Shown in pieces: positions 49,412 to 60,736 of a DNA stretch of 64,000 nt (position 1 is the first letter of the stretch; each line of letters begins with the position of its first letter). A program made the translations under genes and the position numbers. This DNA comes from Pseudomonas sp. IB20 (GTDB lineage: Bacteria; Pseudomonadota; Gammaproteobacteria; Pseudomonadales; Pseudomonadaceae), in assembly GCF_009707325.1 (NCBI RefSeq), contig NZ_CP046103.1, forward strand, positions 496,001 through 560,000, read 5' to 3'. Below the pieces are notes generated by a model. That model searched no databases, had not been told where the DNA came from, and worked only from the letters and a program-made list of their open reading frames with translations.

Positions 49412-50382
49412 TGAGTGCCTTGCCCCCCGCGATCTTCCTGATGGGCCCCACGGCCGCCGGCAAGACCGACCTGGCCATCGAGCTGACCAAGGTGTTGCCG
49501 TGCGAGCTGATCAGTGTCGACTCTGCCCTGGTTTACCGGGACATGGACATCGGCACCGCCAAGCCTTCAAAAGCGCTGCTGGCCGAGTATCCGCATAAGC
49601 TGATCGACATTATCGACCCGGCGCAGAGCTATTCCGCAGCGGATTTTCGCACTGATACACTGGCCGCCATGGCCGAGATCACCGCACGGGGTAATATTCC
49701 GCTGCTGGTGGGCGGTACGATGCTCTATTACAAGGCTCTGCAGGAAGGCTTGGCGGATATGCCGCCGGCCGACGCCCAGGTGCGCGCCGAACTTGAAGAA
49801 GAGGCTGTACGCCTTGGCTGGCAAGCCCTGCACGACCAGTTGGCGGCGATTGACCCGGTGTCTGCCGCGCGCATTCACCCCAATGACCCTCAGCGCCTCA
49901 CGCGCGCTCTGGAAGTTTGGCGGGTCAGCGGGCAGACCATGACTGAACACCGGCTGAAACAAACTGCGCAAAGTGCTGATGCAGGCGCGTCTGGACAGGC
50001 ACAATTGCCCTATACTGTGGCGAATCTGGCCATCGCTCCGGCAAATCGTCAGGTGCTGCATGAACGAATTGCACAAAGATTCACAATTATGTTGGAACAG
50101 GGGTTTGTGGATGAGGTCGTAGCACTGCGTTCACGAGGAGACCTGCACGCTGGGTTGCCTTCGATACGTGCTGTTGGCTACCGCCAAGTCTGGGATCATC
50201 TGGATGGCAAGCTGACGTCAGCCGAAATGCAGGAGCGCGGCATCATTGCCACGCGCCAATTGGCGAAACGCCAGTTCACCTGGTTGCGCAGCTGGAGCGA
50301 TTTGCACTGGCTGGACAGCCTGGACAGCGACAATCTGTCACGCGCCTTGAAATACTTGGGAACGGTCTCCATATTGAGCTGA
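49411..50382 (+). CDS. miaA: tRNA dimethylallyltransferase MiaA
   Basis: 323 aa. ATG shares a base with the mutL stop. P-loop GPTAAGKT at residues 12-19, [20 protein letters not shown] near 35-54 and [12 protein letters not shown] near 98-109 are the conserved DMAPP-tRNA transferase blocks. Adds an isopentenyl group to A37 of UNN-reading tRNAs. Directly upstream of hfq, as in enterics. Confidence 0.95.
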   Translation: MSALPPAIFLMGPTAAGKTDLAIELTKVLPCELISVDSALVYRDMDIGTAKPSKALLAEYPHKLIDIIDPAQSYSAADFRTDTLAAMAEITARGNIPLLVGGTMLYYKALQEGLADMPPADAQVRAELEEEAVRLGWQALHDQLAAIDPVSAARIHPNDPQRLTRALEVWRVSGQTMTEHRLKQTAQSADAGASGQAQLPYTVANLAIAPANRQVLHERIAQRFTIMLEQGFVDEVVALRSRGDLHAGLPSIRAVGYRQVWDHLDGKLTSAEMQERGIIATRQLAKRQFTWLRSWSDLHWLDSLDSDNLSRALKYLGTVSILS

Positions 50383-50475
50383 GTCCTTGCAATTGCCGTC
50401 TATCCTTGGGGGTGTGACGGCCATAAGCTATCTATTTTCCGAATTTTATTATTGATCCTTAAAGGAGTGCGGCAC

Positions 50476-50736
50476 ATGTCAAAAGGGCATTCGCTACAAG
50501 ACCCTTACTTGAATACTTTACGTAAAGAGAAAGTGGGGGTTTCCATCTACCTGGTCAACGGGATCAAGCTGCAAGGCACGATCGAGTCGTTCGACCAGTT
50601 CGTAATCCTGCTGAAAAACACCGTCAGCCAGATGGTTTACAAGCACGCTATCTCGACAGTAGTTCCAGTTCGTCCTATCCGTCTGCCTAGCGCAACTGAT
50701 GCCGAACAGGGTGACGCTGAGCCAGGTAACGCCTGA
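50476..50736 (+). CDS. hfq: RNA chaperone Hfq
   Basis: 86 aa; ATG at 50476 with AAAGGAG 10 bases upstream. Sm1 ([20 protein letters not shown]) and Sm2 ([10 protein letters not shown]) motifs intact, proximal-face SLQDPYL at the N-terminus. The C-terminal tail is short, as usual for pseudomonads. Hexameric chaperone for sRNA action. A 93-base gap after miaA may carry its own promoter, but no clear hexamers were seen. Confidence 0.97.
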   Translation: MSKGHSLQDPYLNTLRKEKVGVSIYLVNGIKLQGTIESFDQFVILLKNTVSQMVYKHAISTVVPVRPIRLPSATDAEQGDAEPGNA

Positions 50737-50748
50737 TAGGAGTCTCCT

Positions 50749-52050
50749 TTGTTCTTTGAGCGCCACGGTGGTGGTGAACGAGTAATCCTCGTTCACTTGG
50801 ATGGACAGGACCCTGAGGCGCGCGAAGATCCGCAGGAGTTTCAGGAGTTGGCAAATTCGGCCGGCGCCGAGACCGTTGCGTTTTTTAACGTGCCGCGTCA
50901 TCGGCCAACCGCCAAATTCCTGATCGGCAGCGGCAAGGTCGAGGAACTGCGCGACCTGGTCCATGCTGAAGAAGCCGATCTGGTGATCTTCAATCACACC
51001 CTCACGCCCAGTCAGGAACGTAACCTCGAACGTGTTTTCGAGTGTCGCGTGATCGACCGCACCGGTCTGATTCTCGATATTTTCGCCCAGCGCGCCCGTA
51101 CCCATGAAGGCAAGCTCCAGGTAGAACTGGCTCAGCTTGACCACATGAGCACCCGGTTGGTTCGCGGCTGGACTCACCTTGAGCGCCAAGGTGGCGGTAT
51201 CGGCATGCGCGGTCCGGGTGAAACCCAGCTGGAAACCGACCGCCGTCTGTTGCGAGTTCGCCTGCGCCAGATCAAGGGCCGCCTGGAAAAAGTGCGCAGC
51301 CAGCGCGAACAATCGCGTCGTGGCCGTATGCGAGCGGATATCCCTACCGTGTCTTTGGTGGGCTATACCAACGCCGGCAAATCCACGCTGTTCAATAACG
51401 TGACGAAATCGGACGTGTACGCGGCCGACCAACTGTTCGCCACCCTCGACCCGACCTTGCGCCGTCTGGAACTGGACGACCTGGGGCCGATTGTCCTGGC
51501 CGACACCGTGGGTTTCATTCGTCACCTGCCTCACAAGCTGGTCGAGGCGTTTCGGTCTACGCTCGAAGAGTCGAGCAACTCCGACCTGCTGTTGCACGTG
51601 ATCGATGCGGCTGAACCGGATCGCATGTTGCAGATTGAACAGGTGATGGTGGTGCTGGGCGAGATTGGTGCACAGGACTTGCCGATCCTTGAGGTGTATA
51701 ACAAACTCGATTTGCTTGAAGGCGTTGAGCCACAAATCCAGCGCGACGAAGACGGCAAGCCCCGGCGGGTTTGGCTGTCGGCGCGTGATGGCAGTGGTTT
51801 GGAGTTGCTTGAACAGGCCATTGCCGAGTTGCTGGGCGGCGATTTGTTTGTCGGCACCTTGCGCTTGCCTCAGCGTTTTGCTCGACTGCGTGCACAGTTT
51901 TTTGAGTTGGGCGCGGTACAGAAAGAAGAATACGACGAAGAAGGTGTCAGCTTGCTGACCGTTCGATTGCCGCGCTCGGAGCTGAATCGGCTGGTTAGCC
52001 GTGAAGGTGTGGTGCCGACGGAGTTTATCGAGCAACACACTTTGCAATAA
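50749..52050 (+). CDS. hflX: Ribosome-dissociation GTPase HflX
   Basis: 433 aa from a TTG at 50749, only 12 bases after hfq, with TAGGAG six bases upstream. An N-terminal nucleotide-binding domain (NVPRHRPTAKFLIGSGKVEEL near residues 45-65, FNHTLTPSQERNLE), then a helical linker with GGIGMRGPGETQLETDRR, then the G domain: GYTNAGKST near 205, DTVGFIRHLP near 252, NKLD near 322. Splits stalled ribosomes. Part of the hfq-hflX-hflK-hflC run. Confidence 0.94.
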   Translation: MFFERHGGGERVILVHLDGQDPEAREDPQEFQELANSAGAETVAFFNVPRHRPTAKFLIGSGKVEELRDLVHAEEADLVIFNHTLTPSQERNLERVFECRVIDRTGLILDIFAQRARTHEGKLQVELAQLDHMSTRLVRGWTHLERQGGGIGMRGPGETQLETDRRLLRVRLRQIKGRLEKVRSQREQSRRGRMRADIPTVSLVGYTNAGKSTLFNNVTKSDVYAADQLFATLDPTLRRLELDDLGPIVLADTVGFIRHLPHKLVEAFRSTLEESSNSDLLLHVIDAAEPDRMLQIEQVMVVLGEIGAQDLPILEVYNKLDLLEGVEPQIQRDEDGKPRRVWLSARDGSGLELLEQAIAELLGGDLFVGTLRLPQRFARLRAQFFELGAVQKEEYDEEGVSLLTVRLPRSELNRLVSREGVVPTEFIEQHTLQ

Positions 52051-52146
52051 AAGCCTCCTAAAGCGGTTGTGCCGCGGCAGCAGGCATTCTGTAGCATTGG
52101 TCGGCGCGCCGTGGGTGCGTCTTTGCTTTATCAGATGGAGAGCGCT

Positions 52147-53322
52147 ATGGCTTGGAATGAGCCGGGTGGCAACTCGAATAATCAGGATCCTTGGGGTGGT
52201 AAACGCCGCAATAATGGCGACCGCAAGGGGCCACCAGATCTCGACGAGGCCTTCCGAAAGCTGCAGGAAAGCCTGAATGGGTTGTTCGGTGGTGGGAAAA
52301 AACGTGGTGGTGACGACGGCGGTCGCACAAGCAAGGGCGGTGGCTATGGCCTGCTGGGCCTGGGTCTTGTCGTGCTCGCAGCCGTGTGGCTGTACAGCGC
52401 GGTTTACGTAGTCGACGAGCAGGAGCAAGCCGTAGTGCTGCGCTTCGGCAAGTACTACGAGACTGTCGGCCCGGGTCTGAACATCTACTTCCCCCCGATC
52501 GACAAAAAGTACATGGAGAACGTCACGCGTGAGCGTGCCTACACCAAACAGGGCCAGATGCTGACCGAAGACGAGAATATCGTCGAAGTGCCGCTGACCG
52601 TGCAGTACAAGATCAGCAATCTTCAGGATTTCGTGCTGAACGTCGATCAACCTGAAATCAGTCTGCAGCAGGCGACTGAAAGTGCCCTGCGCCACGTGGT
52701 GGGTTCCACCGCCATGGACCAGGTGCTGACTGAAGGTCGTGAGTTGATGGCCAGCGAGATCAAGGAACGTCTGCAACGGTTCCTCGACACCTATCGCACC
52801 GGTATCACTGTTACTCAGGTCAACATACAGAGCGCAGCCGCACCGCGCGAAGTGCAGGAAGCCTTTGACGACGTGATCCGCGCCCGTGAAGACGAGCAGC
52901 GTTCGCGCAACCAGGCTGAAACCTACGCCAACGGTGTTGTGCCGGAAGCCCGTGGTCAGGCCCAGCGTATCCTTGAGGATGCCAACGGTTACCGCGATGA
53001 AGTGGTCTCCCGCGCCAAGGGTGAGGCGGATCGCTTCACCAAGCTGGTTGCCGAGTACCGCAAGGCTCCGGAAGTCACGCGTGAGCGTCTGTACCTGGAC
53101 ACCATGCAGGAAGTCTTCAGCAACACCAGCAAGGTTCTCGTGACCGGCAGCAAAGGTGGGCAGAACAACCTGCTGTACCTGCCGCTGGACAAGATGATCG
53201 AAGGTGGTCGTAGCAGCACCAGCGCACCGGCCTCCGGTTCAACGGCTGCTGCCAACGAAGCGAGCGCCCGTGCGGCCGCTGACTTGCTGCAACAGCAAAC
53301 ACGTACCAGGGAGAGTCGTTGA
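52147..53322 (+). CDS. hflK: FtsH protease regulator subunit HflK
   Basis: 391 aa; ATG at 52147 with GGAGAG upstream. A Gly/Asn-rich cytoplasmic N-terminus, one membrane helix (LLGLGLVVLAAVWLYSAVYVV near residues 69-89), then a SPFH/band 7 domain and a long coiled coil. The C-terminus is Ala/Ser/Arg-rich. Forms a cage with HflC around FtsH. hflC begins in its stop codon. Confidence 0.95.
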   Translation: MAWNEPGGNSNNQDPWGGKRRNNGDRKGPPDLDEAFRKLQESLNGLFGGGKKRGGDDGGRTSKGGGYGLLGLGLVVLAAVWLYSAVYVVDEQEQAVVLRFGKYYETVGPGLNIYFPPIDKKYMENVTRERAYTKQGQMLTEDENIVEVPLTVQYKISNLQDFVLNVDQPEISLQQATESALRHVVGSTAMDQVLTEGRELMASEIKERLQRFLDTYRTGITVTQVNIQSAAAPREVQEAFDDVIRAREDEQRSRNQAETYANGVVPEARGQAQRILEDANGYRDEVVSRAKGEADRFTKLVAEYRKAPEVTRERLYLDTMQEVFSNTSKVLVTGSKGGQNNLLYLPLDKMIEGGRSSTSAPASGSTAAANEASARAAADLLQQQTRTRESR

Positions 53323-54188
53323 TGAGCAATAAATCGCTGACCGCCCTGATTGTGGGCGTCGTCGTGGTCATCGCTGCCTGGAACTGCTTCTACATCGTGG
53401 CTCAGACCGAGCGCGCGGTGTTGCTGCAATTCGGTCGTGTGGTCCAGGCGGATGTCCAGCCGGGCCTGCATGTGAAAGTCCCCTACGTGAACCAGGTGCG
53501 CAAGTTCGACGGCCGCCTGATGACCCTGGATGCACCGACACAGCGCTTCCTGACCCTGGAAAAGAAAGCCGTGATGGTTGACGCCTACGCCAAATGGCGC
53601 GTCAAGGATGCCGAGCGCTTCTACACCGCGACTTCCGGCCTCAAGCAGATTGCCGACGAGCGTTTGTCGCGCCGTCTGGAATCAGGCCTGCGTGACCAGT
53701 TTGGTAAACGCACCCTGCACGAGGTGGTATCCGGTGAGCGTGATGCGCTGATGGCTGACATCACGCGTTCGTTGAACACCATGGCTGAAAAAGAGCTGGG
53801 CATCGAAGTTGTCGATGTTCGGGTCAAGGCGATCGACCTGCCCAAGGAAGTGAACCGCAGCGTGTTCGAGCGTATGAGCACCGAGCGTGAGCGTGAAGCC
53901 CGTGAGCATCGCGCCAAGGGTAACGAGTTGGCTGAAGGTATCCGTGCGGATGCCGACCGTCAGCGCCGTGTACTGCTGGCAGAAGCCTATCGTGAGTCTG
54001 AAGAGGCCCGTGGTGATGGTGATGCTCAAGCGGCGTCGATCTACTCCAAGGCTTATGGCCAGGACCAGGAGTTCTACGCGTTCTACCGTAGCCTGCGTGC
54101 CTACCGTGAAAGCTTCGCGAACAAAACCGACGTCATGGTGCTGGACCCAAGCAGCGACTTCTTCCGCTACCTGGAAAAGTCCAAGTAA
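53322..54188 (+). CDS. hflC: FtsH protease regulator subunit HflC
   Basis: 288 aa; ATG shares the last base of the hflK stop. An N-terminal helix (ALIVGVVVVIAAWNCFYIV, residues 8-26), an SPFH domain starting TERAVLLQFGRVV, a coiled coil rich in Arg/Glu near 180-230, and a C-terminal YRSLRAYRESF. Partner of HflK. A terminator lies about 90 bases downstream. Confidence 0.95.
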   Translation: MSNKSLTALIVGVVVVIAAWNCFYIVAQTERAVLLQFGRVVQADVQPGLHVKVPYVNQVRKFDGRLMTLDAPTQRFLTLEKKAVMVDAYAKWRVKDAERFYTATSGLKQIADERLSRRLESGLRDQFGKRTLHEVVSGERDALMADITRSLNTMAEKELGIEVVDVRVKAIDLPKEVNRSVFERMSTEREREAREHRAKGNELAEGIRADADRQRRVLLAEAYRESEEARGDGDAQAASIYSKAYGQDQEFYAFYRSLRAYRESFANKTDVMVLDPSSDFFRYLEKSK

Positions 54189-54278
54189 CCAGCCGGTGAT
54201 TCTGTAGGACCCACTCCGTCGGGCGGCTAAAATGCCGGGCGGGGTGATCCTTTCAGAAAACGGGTGTATGATGCGGCA

Positions 54279-54301
54279 GCCGGGAAATTCCCGGCTTTTT
54301 T
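54279..54301 (+). terminator. Rho-independent terminator after hflC
   Basis: GCCGGG-AAATT-CCCGGC followed by six Ts. It ends the hfq-hflC run before hisZ. The rest of the 293-base gap (54189-54481) shows no open frame I can support. Confidence 0.85.
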
Positions 54302-54481
54302 GCGTCTGCATGTTTGATTCGGCAGGCGTGACAGGTTTTTCGAGGAAAGTGCCCGACGAGGCCGTTTGCAGGCCATTCGTCACGTCGTTCTTGCGCGTTG
54401 TTTATGCAGGGGCCGGGCATTTTCTGCTTCACTCAGGGCTCGGCCGAAGGCTGGTCGCCCGGATCATAGGGGAATGGCGTA

Positions 54482-55669
54482 ATGGCAACGGTAGACCGCT
54501 GGCTGCTGCCAGATGGCATCGAAGAAGTACTGCCACCAGAAGCTGCGCGCATTGAAGTAGCGCGTCGTCAGGTGTTGGATCTGTTCCAGAGCTGGGGTTA
54601 CGAGTTTGTCGTGACTCCCCATATCGAGTACCTGGAATCCCTGCTGACCGGCGCGGGCCAGGACCTGGATCTGCGCACCTTCAAGGTCATCGACCCGCAA
54701 TCGGGCCGGCAAATGGGCTTTCGTGCCGACATCACGCCGCAAGTGGCGCGCATCGATGCGCACACCTTGCGCCGCGAAGGCCCGAGCCGCCTGTGCTACG
54801 CCGGCAGCGTGCTGCATGCGCAACCGCGAGCCTTGTCGTCGTCCCGTAGCCCGATTCAGCTGGGCGCCGAGTTGTACGGCGATGCCAGCCCGAGCAGCGA
54901 CGTTGAAGTGATCAGCTTGATGCTGGCCATGCTGCAACTGGCTGACGTGCCGGATGTGCACATGGACCTGGGGCACGTCGGTATCTACCGTGGCCTGGCG
55001 CGAGCGGCCGGTTTGTCCGGTGAAGTGGAGCAGCAGTTATTTGATGCCCTGCAACGCAAGGCTATCGATGAAGTGATCGCCCTCACCGAAGGTGTGCCGG
55101 CAGACCTCGCCGAAATGCTGCGCGCACTGGTCAACCTGTGCGGCGGCCCTGAAGTGTTGGTGGCTGCACGTGAGCGCCTGGCGAATGCGCCGGCGCCTGT
55201 ATTGGCGGCGTTGGATGACGTGCTGGCGATTGCCGAGCGCTTGTCGGCGCGGTTCCCGCAGCTGCCGCTGTATTTTGACCTGGGTGAGTTGCGCGGCTAC
55301 CACTACCACACCGGTGTGGTGTTCGCCGTATTTGTACCGGGTGTTGGCCAAGCCATTGCCCAAGGCGGTCGTTATGACGATATCGGCGCTGACTTCGGTC
55401 GCGCGCGTCCGGCGACTGGCTTTTCCACCGATTTGAAAACCCTGGTGACCCTGGGGCGTGCTGAGGTCGAGCTGCCGTCTGGTGGCGTCTGGATGCCCGA
55501 CAGTACGGACGCAGCACTCTGGCAGCAGGTTTGCCAGTTGCGCAGTGAGGGTCAGCGTGTCGTCCAGGCTCTGCCTGGGCAGCCATTGGCCGCCGCCCGT
55601 GAAGCGGACTGCGACCGGCAATTGATTCTGCAGAACGGGCTTTGGCAAGTTTCGCCACTGGCTTCTTGA
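54482..55669 (+). CDS. hisZ: ATP phosphoribosyltransferase regulatory subunit HisZ
   Basis: 395 aa. Class II histidyl-tRNA-synthetase-like fold without tRNA-binding domain: [14 protein letters not shown] at the start, [11 protein letters not shown] near residue 80, [11 protein letters not shown] near 106 and [21 protein letters not shown] near 296. It complexes with the short HisG to give histidine feedback. The PA4939-PA4938 order (hisZ-purA) is kept. Confidence 0.94.
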   Translation: MATVDRWLLPDGIEEVLPPEAARIEVARRQVLDLFQSWGYEFVVTPHIEYLESLLTGAGQDLDLRTFKVIDPQSGRQMGFRADITPQVARIDAHTLRREGPSRLCYAGSVLHAQPRALSSSRSPIQLGAELYGDASPSSDVEVISLMLAMLQLADVPDVHMDLGHVGIYRGLARAAGLSGEVEQQLFDALQRKAIDEVIALTEGVPADLAEMLRALVNLCGGPEVLVAARERLANAPAPVLAALDDVLAIAERLSARFPQLPLYFDLGELRGYHYHTGVVFAVFVPGVGQAIAQGGRYDDIGADFGRARPATGFSTDLKTLVTLGRAEVELPSGGVWMPDSTDAALWQQVCQLRSEGQRVVQALPGQPLAAAREADCDRQLILQNGLWQVSPLAS

Positions 55670-57013
<1,344 letters not shown>

Positions 57014-57034
57014 TAAGCTGTTGATGTAAAAAGC

Positions 57035-57058
57035 AAAGGGCTCCTTCGGGAGCCCTTT
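57035..57058 (+). terminator. Hairpin terminator after purA
   Basis: AAAGGGCTCC-TTCG-GGAGCCCTTT forms a 10-bp stem with a stable TTCG tetraloop. The T-run is short, so termination strength is uncertain. Confidence 0.7.
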
Positions 57059-57152
57059 GTCGTATCTGTCTGGCAAACGGCACGACCCTTGCTATGGTTC
57101 TTTCTTTCGCGGTGCTATCAAATTAATGGCACCCGTGGTGGAGGGATTCCCA

Positions 57153-59087
57153 GTGTCTGCCGTTCTCTCATTGTTACAAAGCCGGCTGTTGCGGCCGGTG
57201 TTCGTTACCCTAGGTATCGCTCTTTTGGTGCAAGTGCTGGTGGCTGTCGCTCTGACGAGGAGCACGGTCACTGCATTGGAAGCTGATTTGGGCAATCGCC
57301 TGGGTATCGACAGCCAGAAACTCTCCGGTGAACTGGCGCAAGCCGGCAAGGAAGTCACATCGAGTCTGGACAGCCTGTCTTCCAGTACCCGTCAGCGTCT
57401 GACCGCAGGGCTTTCCACGCGTCTGCAGGAGGAGCAGAAGCAACTGCGTGCGACCCTGGAAAAAGACCTGCAAGACTCGGCCAACGACATGGCGCAACTG
57501 CTGGCCTCGGTGGCGCCGCGCGCCATGTGGGACAGCGACGTGCCGACGCTGTCGGAGTTTGCCCGGCGTGCCCAGCGCAATCCCAACGTGTTGTTCGTGG
57601 TCTACGACGATGCGGCCGGGGAGCATCTGACCCGTTATCTGAACCGTGACAACCCGATCAACCAGGCATTGCTGGCCAAAGGTCAGGGCGACCGGGCCCT
57701 GGATAAAGTCTTGGATGCGGCGAAAAATGATCCTTCCGTGTTCTACGTCGAAGCGTCCATCAGCCCCAACGGCGTAGAGATTGGCAAGGTCCGCATGGGT
57801 GTCTCAACCACGGCGGTAGAGGCGGACCTGGCTGCGCTGGACAAGCGTTTTGCCGCGCTGATCGCCAGCAGTGATCAACTGGTAGGCGACAGCCTCAAGG
57901 GCGCTGCCGCAGACAGCGCCGCCGCCATGGGCGCGCGCCTGCAATCGGCGCAAGCCACCGCCACCCAGATGACCGCCAACACCACCAGTGCCGTACAAGA
58001 CGCCGCAGGCACTTTGCGCTGGCGCATCGGCATGGGGCTCGCAGTGGTGGGGTTCGGCGTATTGCTGCTGATCGCTATCGTGCTGGGGCGGCGTGTGGTC
58101 AATCGCCTGAAGTTGCTGATCGCAGCCATGGATGACTTGGCGGCGGGCGAGGGCGACCTCACCAAGCGCGTGCAGATCAGCAGCAAGGATGAAATCGGCG
58201 ACATGGCTTCGGCGGTCAATCGCTTTGTGGATAAGTTGCAGCCGATCGTGCGTGAGGCGGGGGATGTGGCTCAGCGTACCGGTGTGGAAATCGGCGCCAT
58301 GACCTTGCGCAATGCCGGTGCCGACAAGGCGGCCGGTTTGCAGCGTGATGAAGTGGCCGAGAGCTTGCGCGCGCTGTCGCAAATGGCAGACGAGGCCCAG
58401 GCTGAAAGTCATGCGATGCAAGCGGCGTTGCAACAGGTGGTGGAAATCCGCCGGGCGACGGATGAAAACTCGCGCACTTCAGCAGAGGTCGGCAGCTTGA
58501 TCGAAGCGTTAGCGGGGCAGGTGCAGGCAGGTTCTCAGGTTATTGAGCGCCTGGCTCAGCAAAGCGAACAAATTGAAGTGGTGCTGACGGTGATTCACGG
58601 CATTGCCGAGCAGACCAACTTGCTGGCACTTAACGCAGCGATTGAAGCCGCGCGTGCCGGTGAGACCGGGCGTGGCTTCGCGGTAGTGGCCGACGAGGTG
58701 CGTGCCCTGGCCAGCAAAACCCAGAGTTCCACGGGTGATATCCAGGCGCATATCGTGGCGTTGCAGCAGGGCGCACGTGAGGCGGTGGAAACCATCGGCA
58801 AGGCGGGTCGTCAGGCGAGCGAAGGCTTGCTGGTGCTGCGCGACAGCGTGCGCCTGCAGCAGACGGTGCAGGCTTCGGTGGAGCAGGTGCATGCAGCGAT
58901 TGGCTTGGCGACGCGTGCGGCTGAGCATCAGGCCCAGGGCGCGCATGCGGTGCGTGGGCGGGTCGAGGTGATTCATGCCCAGGCCGAGCGTGCTGCGCAG
59001 GCGGTGGTGGAAACCACGGCCAGTGGCAAGGTGCTGGATGGGTTGGCGGCGCAGTTGAAGGCGAGCCTGGGGCAGTTTCGGGCTTAG
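57153..59087 (+). CDS. Methyl-accepting chemotaxis protein
   Basis: 644 aa from a GTG at 57153, chosen because GGAGGG lies seven bases upstream; further in-frame starts lack a site. Helix 1 near residues 12-33, a periplasmic helical ligand-binding region of roughly 250 residues, helix 2 ([21 protein letters not shown]) near 292-312, a HAMP domain, then the signalling coiled coil with the invariant hairpin core ending [20 protein letters not shown]. There is no C-terminal methylase-docking pentapeptide. The ligand is not readable. No other chemotaxis gene adjoins it. Confidence 0.9.
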   Translation: MSAVLSLLQSRLLRPVFVTLGIALLVQVLVAVALTRSTVTALEADLGNRLGIDSQKLSGELAQAGKEVTSSLDSLSSSTRQRLTAGLSTRLQEEQKQLRATLEKDLQDSANDMAQLLASVAPRAMWDSDVPTLSEFARRAQRNPNVLFVVYDDAAGEHLTRYLNRDNPINQALLAKGQGDRALDKVLDAAKNDPSVFYVEASISPNGVEIGKVRMGVSTTAVEADLAALDKRFAALIASSDQLVGDSLKGAAADSAAAMGARLQSAQATATQMTANTTSAVQDAAGTLRWRIGMGLAVVGFGVLLLIAIVLGRRVVNRLKLLIAAMDDLAAGEGDLTKRVQISSKDEIGDMASAVNRFVDKLQPIVREAGDVAQRTGVEIGAMTLRNAGADKAAGLQRDEVAESLRALSQMADEAQAESHAMQAALQQVVEIRRATDENSRTSAEVGSLIEALAGQVQAGSQVIERLAQQSEQIEVVLTVIHGIAEQTNLLALNAAIEAARAGETGRGFAVVADEVRALASKTQSSTGDIQAHIVALQQGAREAVETIGKAGRQASEGLLVLRDSVRLQQTVQASVEQVHAAIGLATRAAEHQAQGAHAVRGRVEVIHAQAERAAQAVVETTASGKVLDGLAAQLKASLGQFRA

Positions 59088-59102
59088 CGTCGCCTGTTTC
59101 GG

Positions 59103-59167
59103 CGCAATCGCAGGCAAGCCAGCTCCCACATTACTCCAGCGTTGGAGCTGGCTTGCCTGCGATTGCG
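59103..59167. repeat. REP-like inverted pair (class A, short loop)
   Basis: CGCAATCGCAGGCAAGCCAG at 59103 leading to CTCCCACA, and the partner TGGAGCTGGCTTGCCTGCGA from 59143, are reverse complements with a loop of only about 12 bases. Lies between the convergent chemoreceptor and ABC permease genes. Confidence 0.82.
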
Positions 59168-59170
59168 GTC

Positions 59171-60736
59171 TCAGCGGCTCAGATACATCCGAGTCGTAAG
59201 CAGATACACCGGCAACCCCGACACCAGAATCAACAGCGCCGCGTAAGGCGCTGCCGCTGCAAACTCCACATTCGAGGTATGCGCCCAAACGGCGGTTGCC
59301 AGGGTATTCAGCCCGGTCGGGCTGAGCAGCAACGTCGCCGTCAACTCCTTCATCGCATCCAGAAACACCAAGGCGAACGCCGCGCCCAGTGCTGGGAAGA
59401 TAATCGGTAAGGTCACCCGGCAAAATGCGCTGAACGACGATGCGCCCAACGTGCGCGCGGCCTCTTCCAGCTGCGGCGCCGCCTTGTTCAAGGCCGTACG
59501 AATCGGCGCCTGGGCCAGTGGCAGGAACAACAGCGCATAAGCGATCAGCAGCAGTGCCGACGTCTGATACAGCGCTGGCACATAATGCAGGGCGAAATAC
59601 ACCAGCGTCAGTGCGATCACCAGGCCGGGCAGGGCATGCAACAGGTACGGCAGGCGCTCGGCCCAGATCGCCAGTTGGCCTTTGTAGCGCACCACCAGCA
59701 ACCCAACCGGCACTGCCAGCACCAAGCACAGCGCCGCGCCACCTAAGGACAGTGCCAGCGAAGACAACAGTGCCTCACCAATTTCGGCCACGGGAAATGC
59801 CGCCGACGAACCCACCGCCAGCCAGTACCCGAGCATCCCCAAAGGAATGCCGCTGCCAATGATCGCCAGCGCCAGGCAATAGAGTTGACCGAGCGGCGCC
59901 CATTTGCCCAATTGAACCTGTTCAGCATGCCGCGCCGCGCCCTGGCCGATGCGCACATGCCGGCCCTTGCCGCGTACGCGCAGCTCCAGCCACAGCAGCG
60001 TCAGGCACATCACCAGCAACACCGCCGAGAGCATCGCGGCATTGGCATTGCTGAATTCCAGTTCGAACTGTTGGTAGATCGCGGTGGTAAAGGTCTGCAG
60101 GCCGATGATCGACAGCGCACCGAACTCCACCAGCATATGCAAGGCAATCAGCAGTGCCCCGGCCAGTAGCGAAGGCCACAGCAAGGGCAGTGTGATGCGA
60201 AAAAATACGCCCCAGCGATTCAGCCCCAAGGTGCGGGCCGATTCTTCCAGGGACGGGTCGAGGTTGCGCAGGGTCGCCGCCACCGGCAGAAACACCAGCG
60301 GGTATTTGGACAGGGTCATCACCAGGATCGCACCGCCCAGCCCTTCGAAGTTGGCGCTCAGCGACACCCAGGTAAAGCTGCTGACAAACGCCGGCACCGC
60401 AAACGGCAGGCACAGGATCACGCCCCAGATACGCCGACCCGGCAGGTTGCTGCGCTCCAGCAGCCAGGCCAGGGACAGGCCGATCACGCCGCAGGCCACT
60501 GTCACGCCAATCATCAGCGCCAGGGTGTTGCGCAGCAGCCCGAATACATACGGCCGCCATAGCAGATGCACCGCTTGCGCCCAGCCCGCCTGCCAGGCTT
60601 TGGTCCCGACATACACCAACGGCAGCAGACTCAGGCCAACCAGGAATAGGACGGGGATCAGCAGCCAGATTGACGGGCGCTTGCGTCGCGGGCTGAAACC
60701 CCCGCGCAAGGCGGGGGCGGGGAGCGATGGGTTCAT
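59171..60736 (-). CDS. Iron-type ABC transporter permease (two fused domains)
   Basis: 521 aa with about twelve membrane helices. Two copies of the binding-protein-dependent permease domain lie in tandem, each with an EAA-type loop (EESARTLGLNRWGVFFRITLP near residue 165; EEAARTLGASSFSAFCRVTLP near 428), the FbpB/HitB/SfuB layout for ferric ion import. ATG at 60736 overlaps the binding-protein stop by one base (TGATG). No ATP-binding subunit is encoded beside it; it must come from elsewhere. Confidence 0.88.
   Translation of the reverse strand: MNPSLPAPALRGGFSPRRKRPSIWLLIPVLFLVGLSLLPLVYVGTKAWQAGWAQAVHLLWRPYVFGLLRNTLALMIGVTVACGVIGLSLAWLLERSNLPGRRIWGVILCLPFAVPAFVSSFTWVSLSANFEGLGGAILVMTLSKYPLVFLPVAATLRNLDPSLEESARTLGLNRWGVFFRITLPLLWPSLLAGALLIALHMLVEFGALSIIGLQTFTTAIYQQFELEFSNANAAMLSAVLLVMCLTLLWLELRVRGKGRHVRIGQGAARHAEQVQLGKWAPLGQLYCLALAIIGSGIPLGMLGYWLAVGSSAAFPVAEIGEALLSSLALSLGGAALCLVLAVPVGLLVVRYKGQLAIWAERLPYLLHALPGLVIALTLVYFALHYVPALYQTSALLLIAYALLFLPLAQAPIRTALNKAAPQLEEAARTLGASSFSAFCRVTLPIIFPALGAAFALVFLDAMKELTATLLLSPTGLNTLATAVWAHTSNVEFAAAAPYAALLILVSGLPVYLLTTRMYLSR

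Noticed and set aside
50518..52776. A 750-codon open frame antisense to hflX and hflK
   Set aside because: It mirrors codon bias of the GC-rich plus-strand genes, which are certain. No ribosome site or recognisable domain. Similar long antisense frames over thiC, msbA, hldE, purA and parC are rejected for the same reason.
54232..54555. 107-codon plus-strand frame between hflC and hisZ as the DUF2065 gene
   Set aside because: It overlaps the terminator and the hisZ start and lacks the hydrophobic segments expected for DUF2065.
57126..57142. TGGCAC near the chemoreceptor start as a sigma54 promoter
   Set aside because: No GC-containing -12 element at the required spacing, and it lies too close to the start codon.
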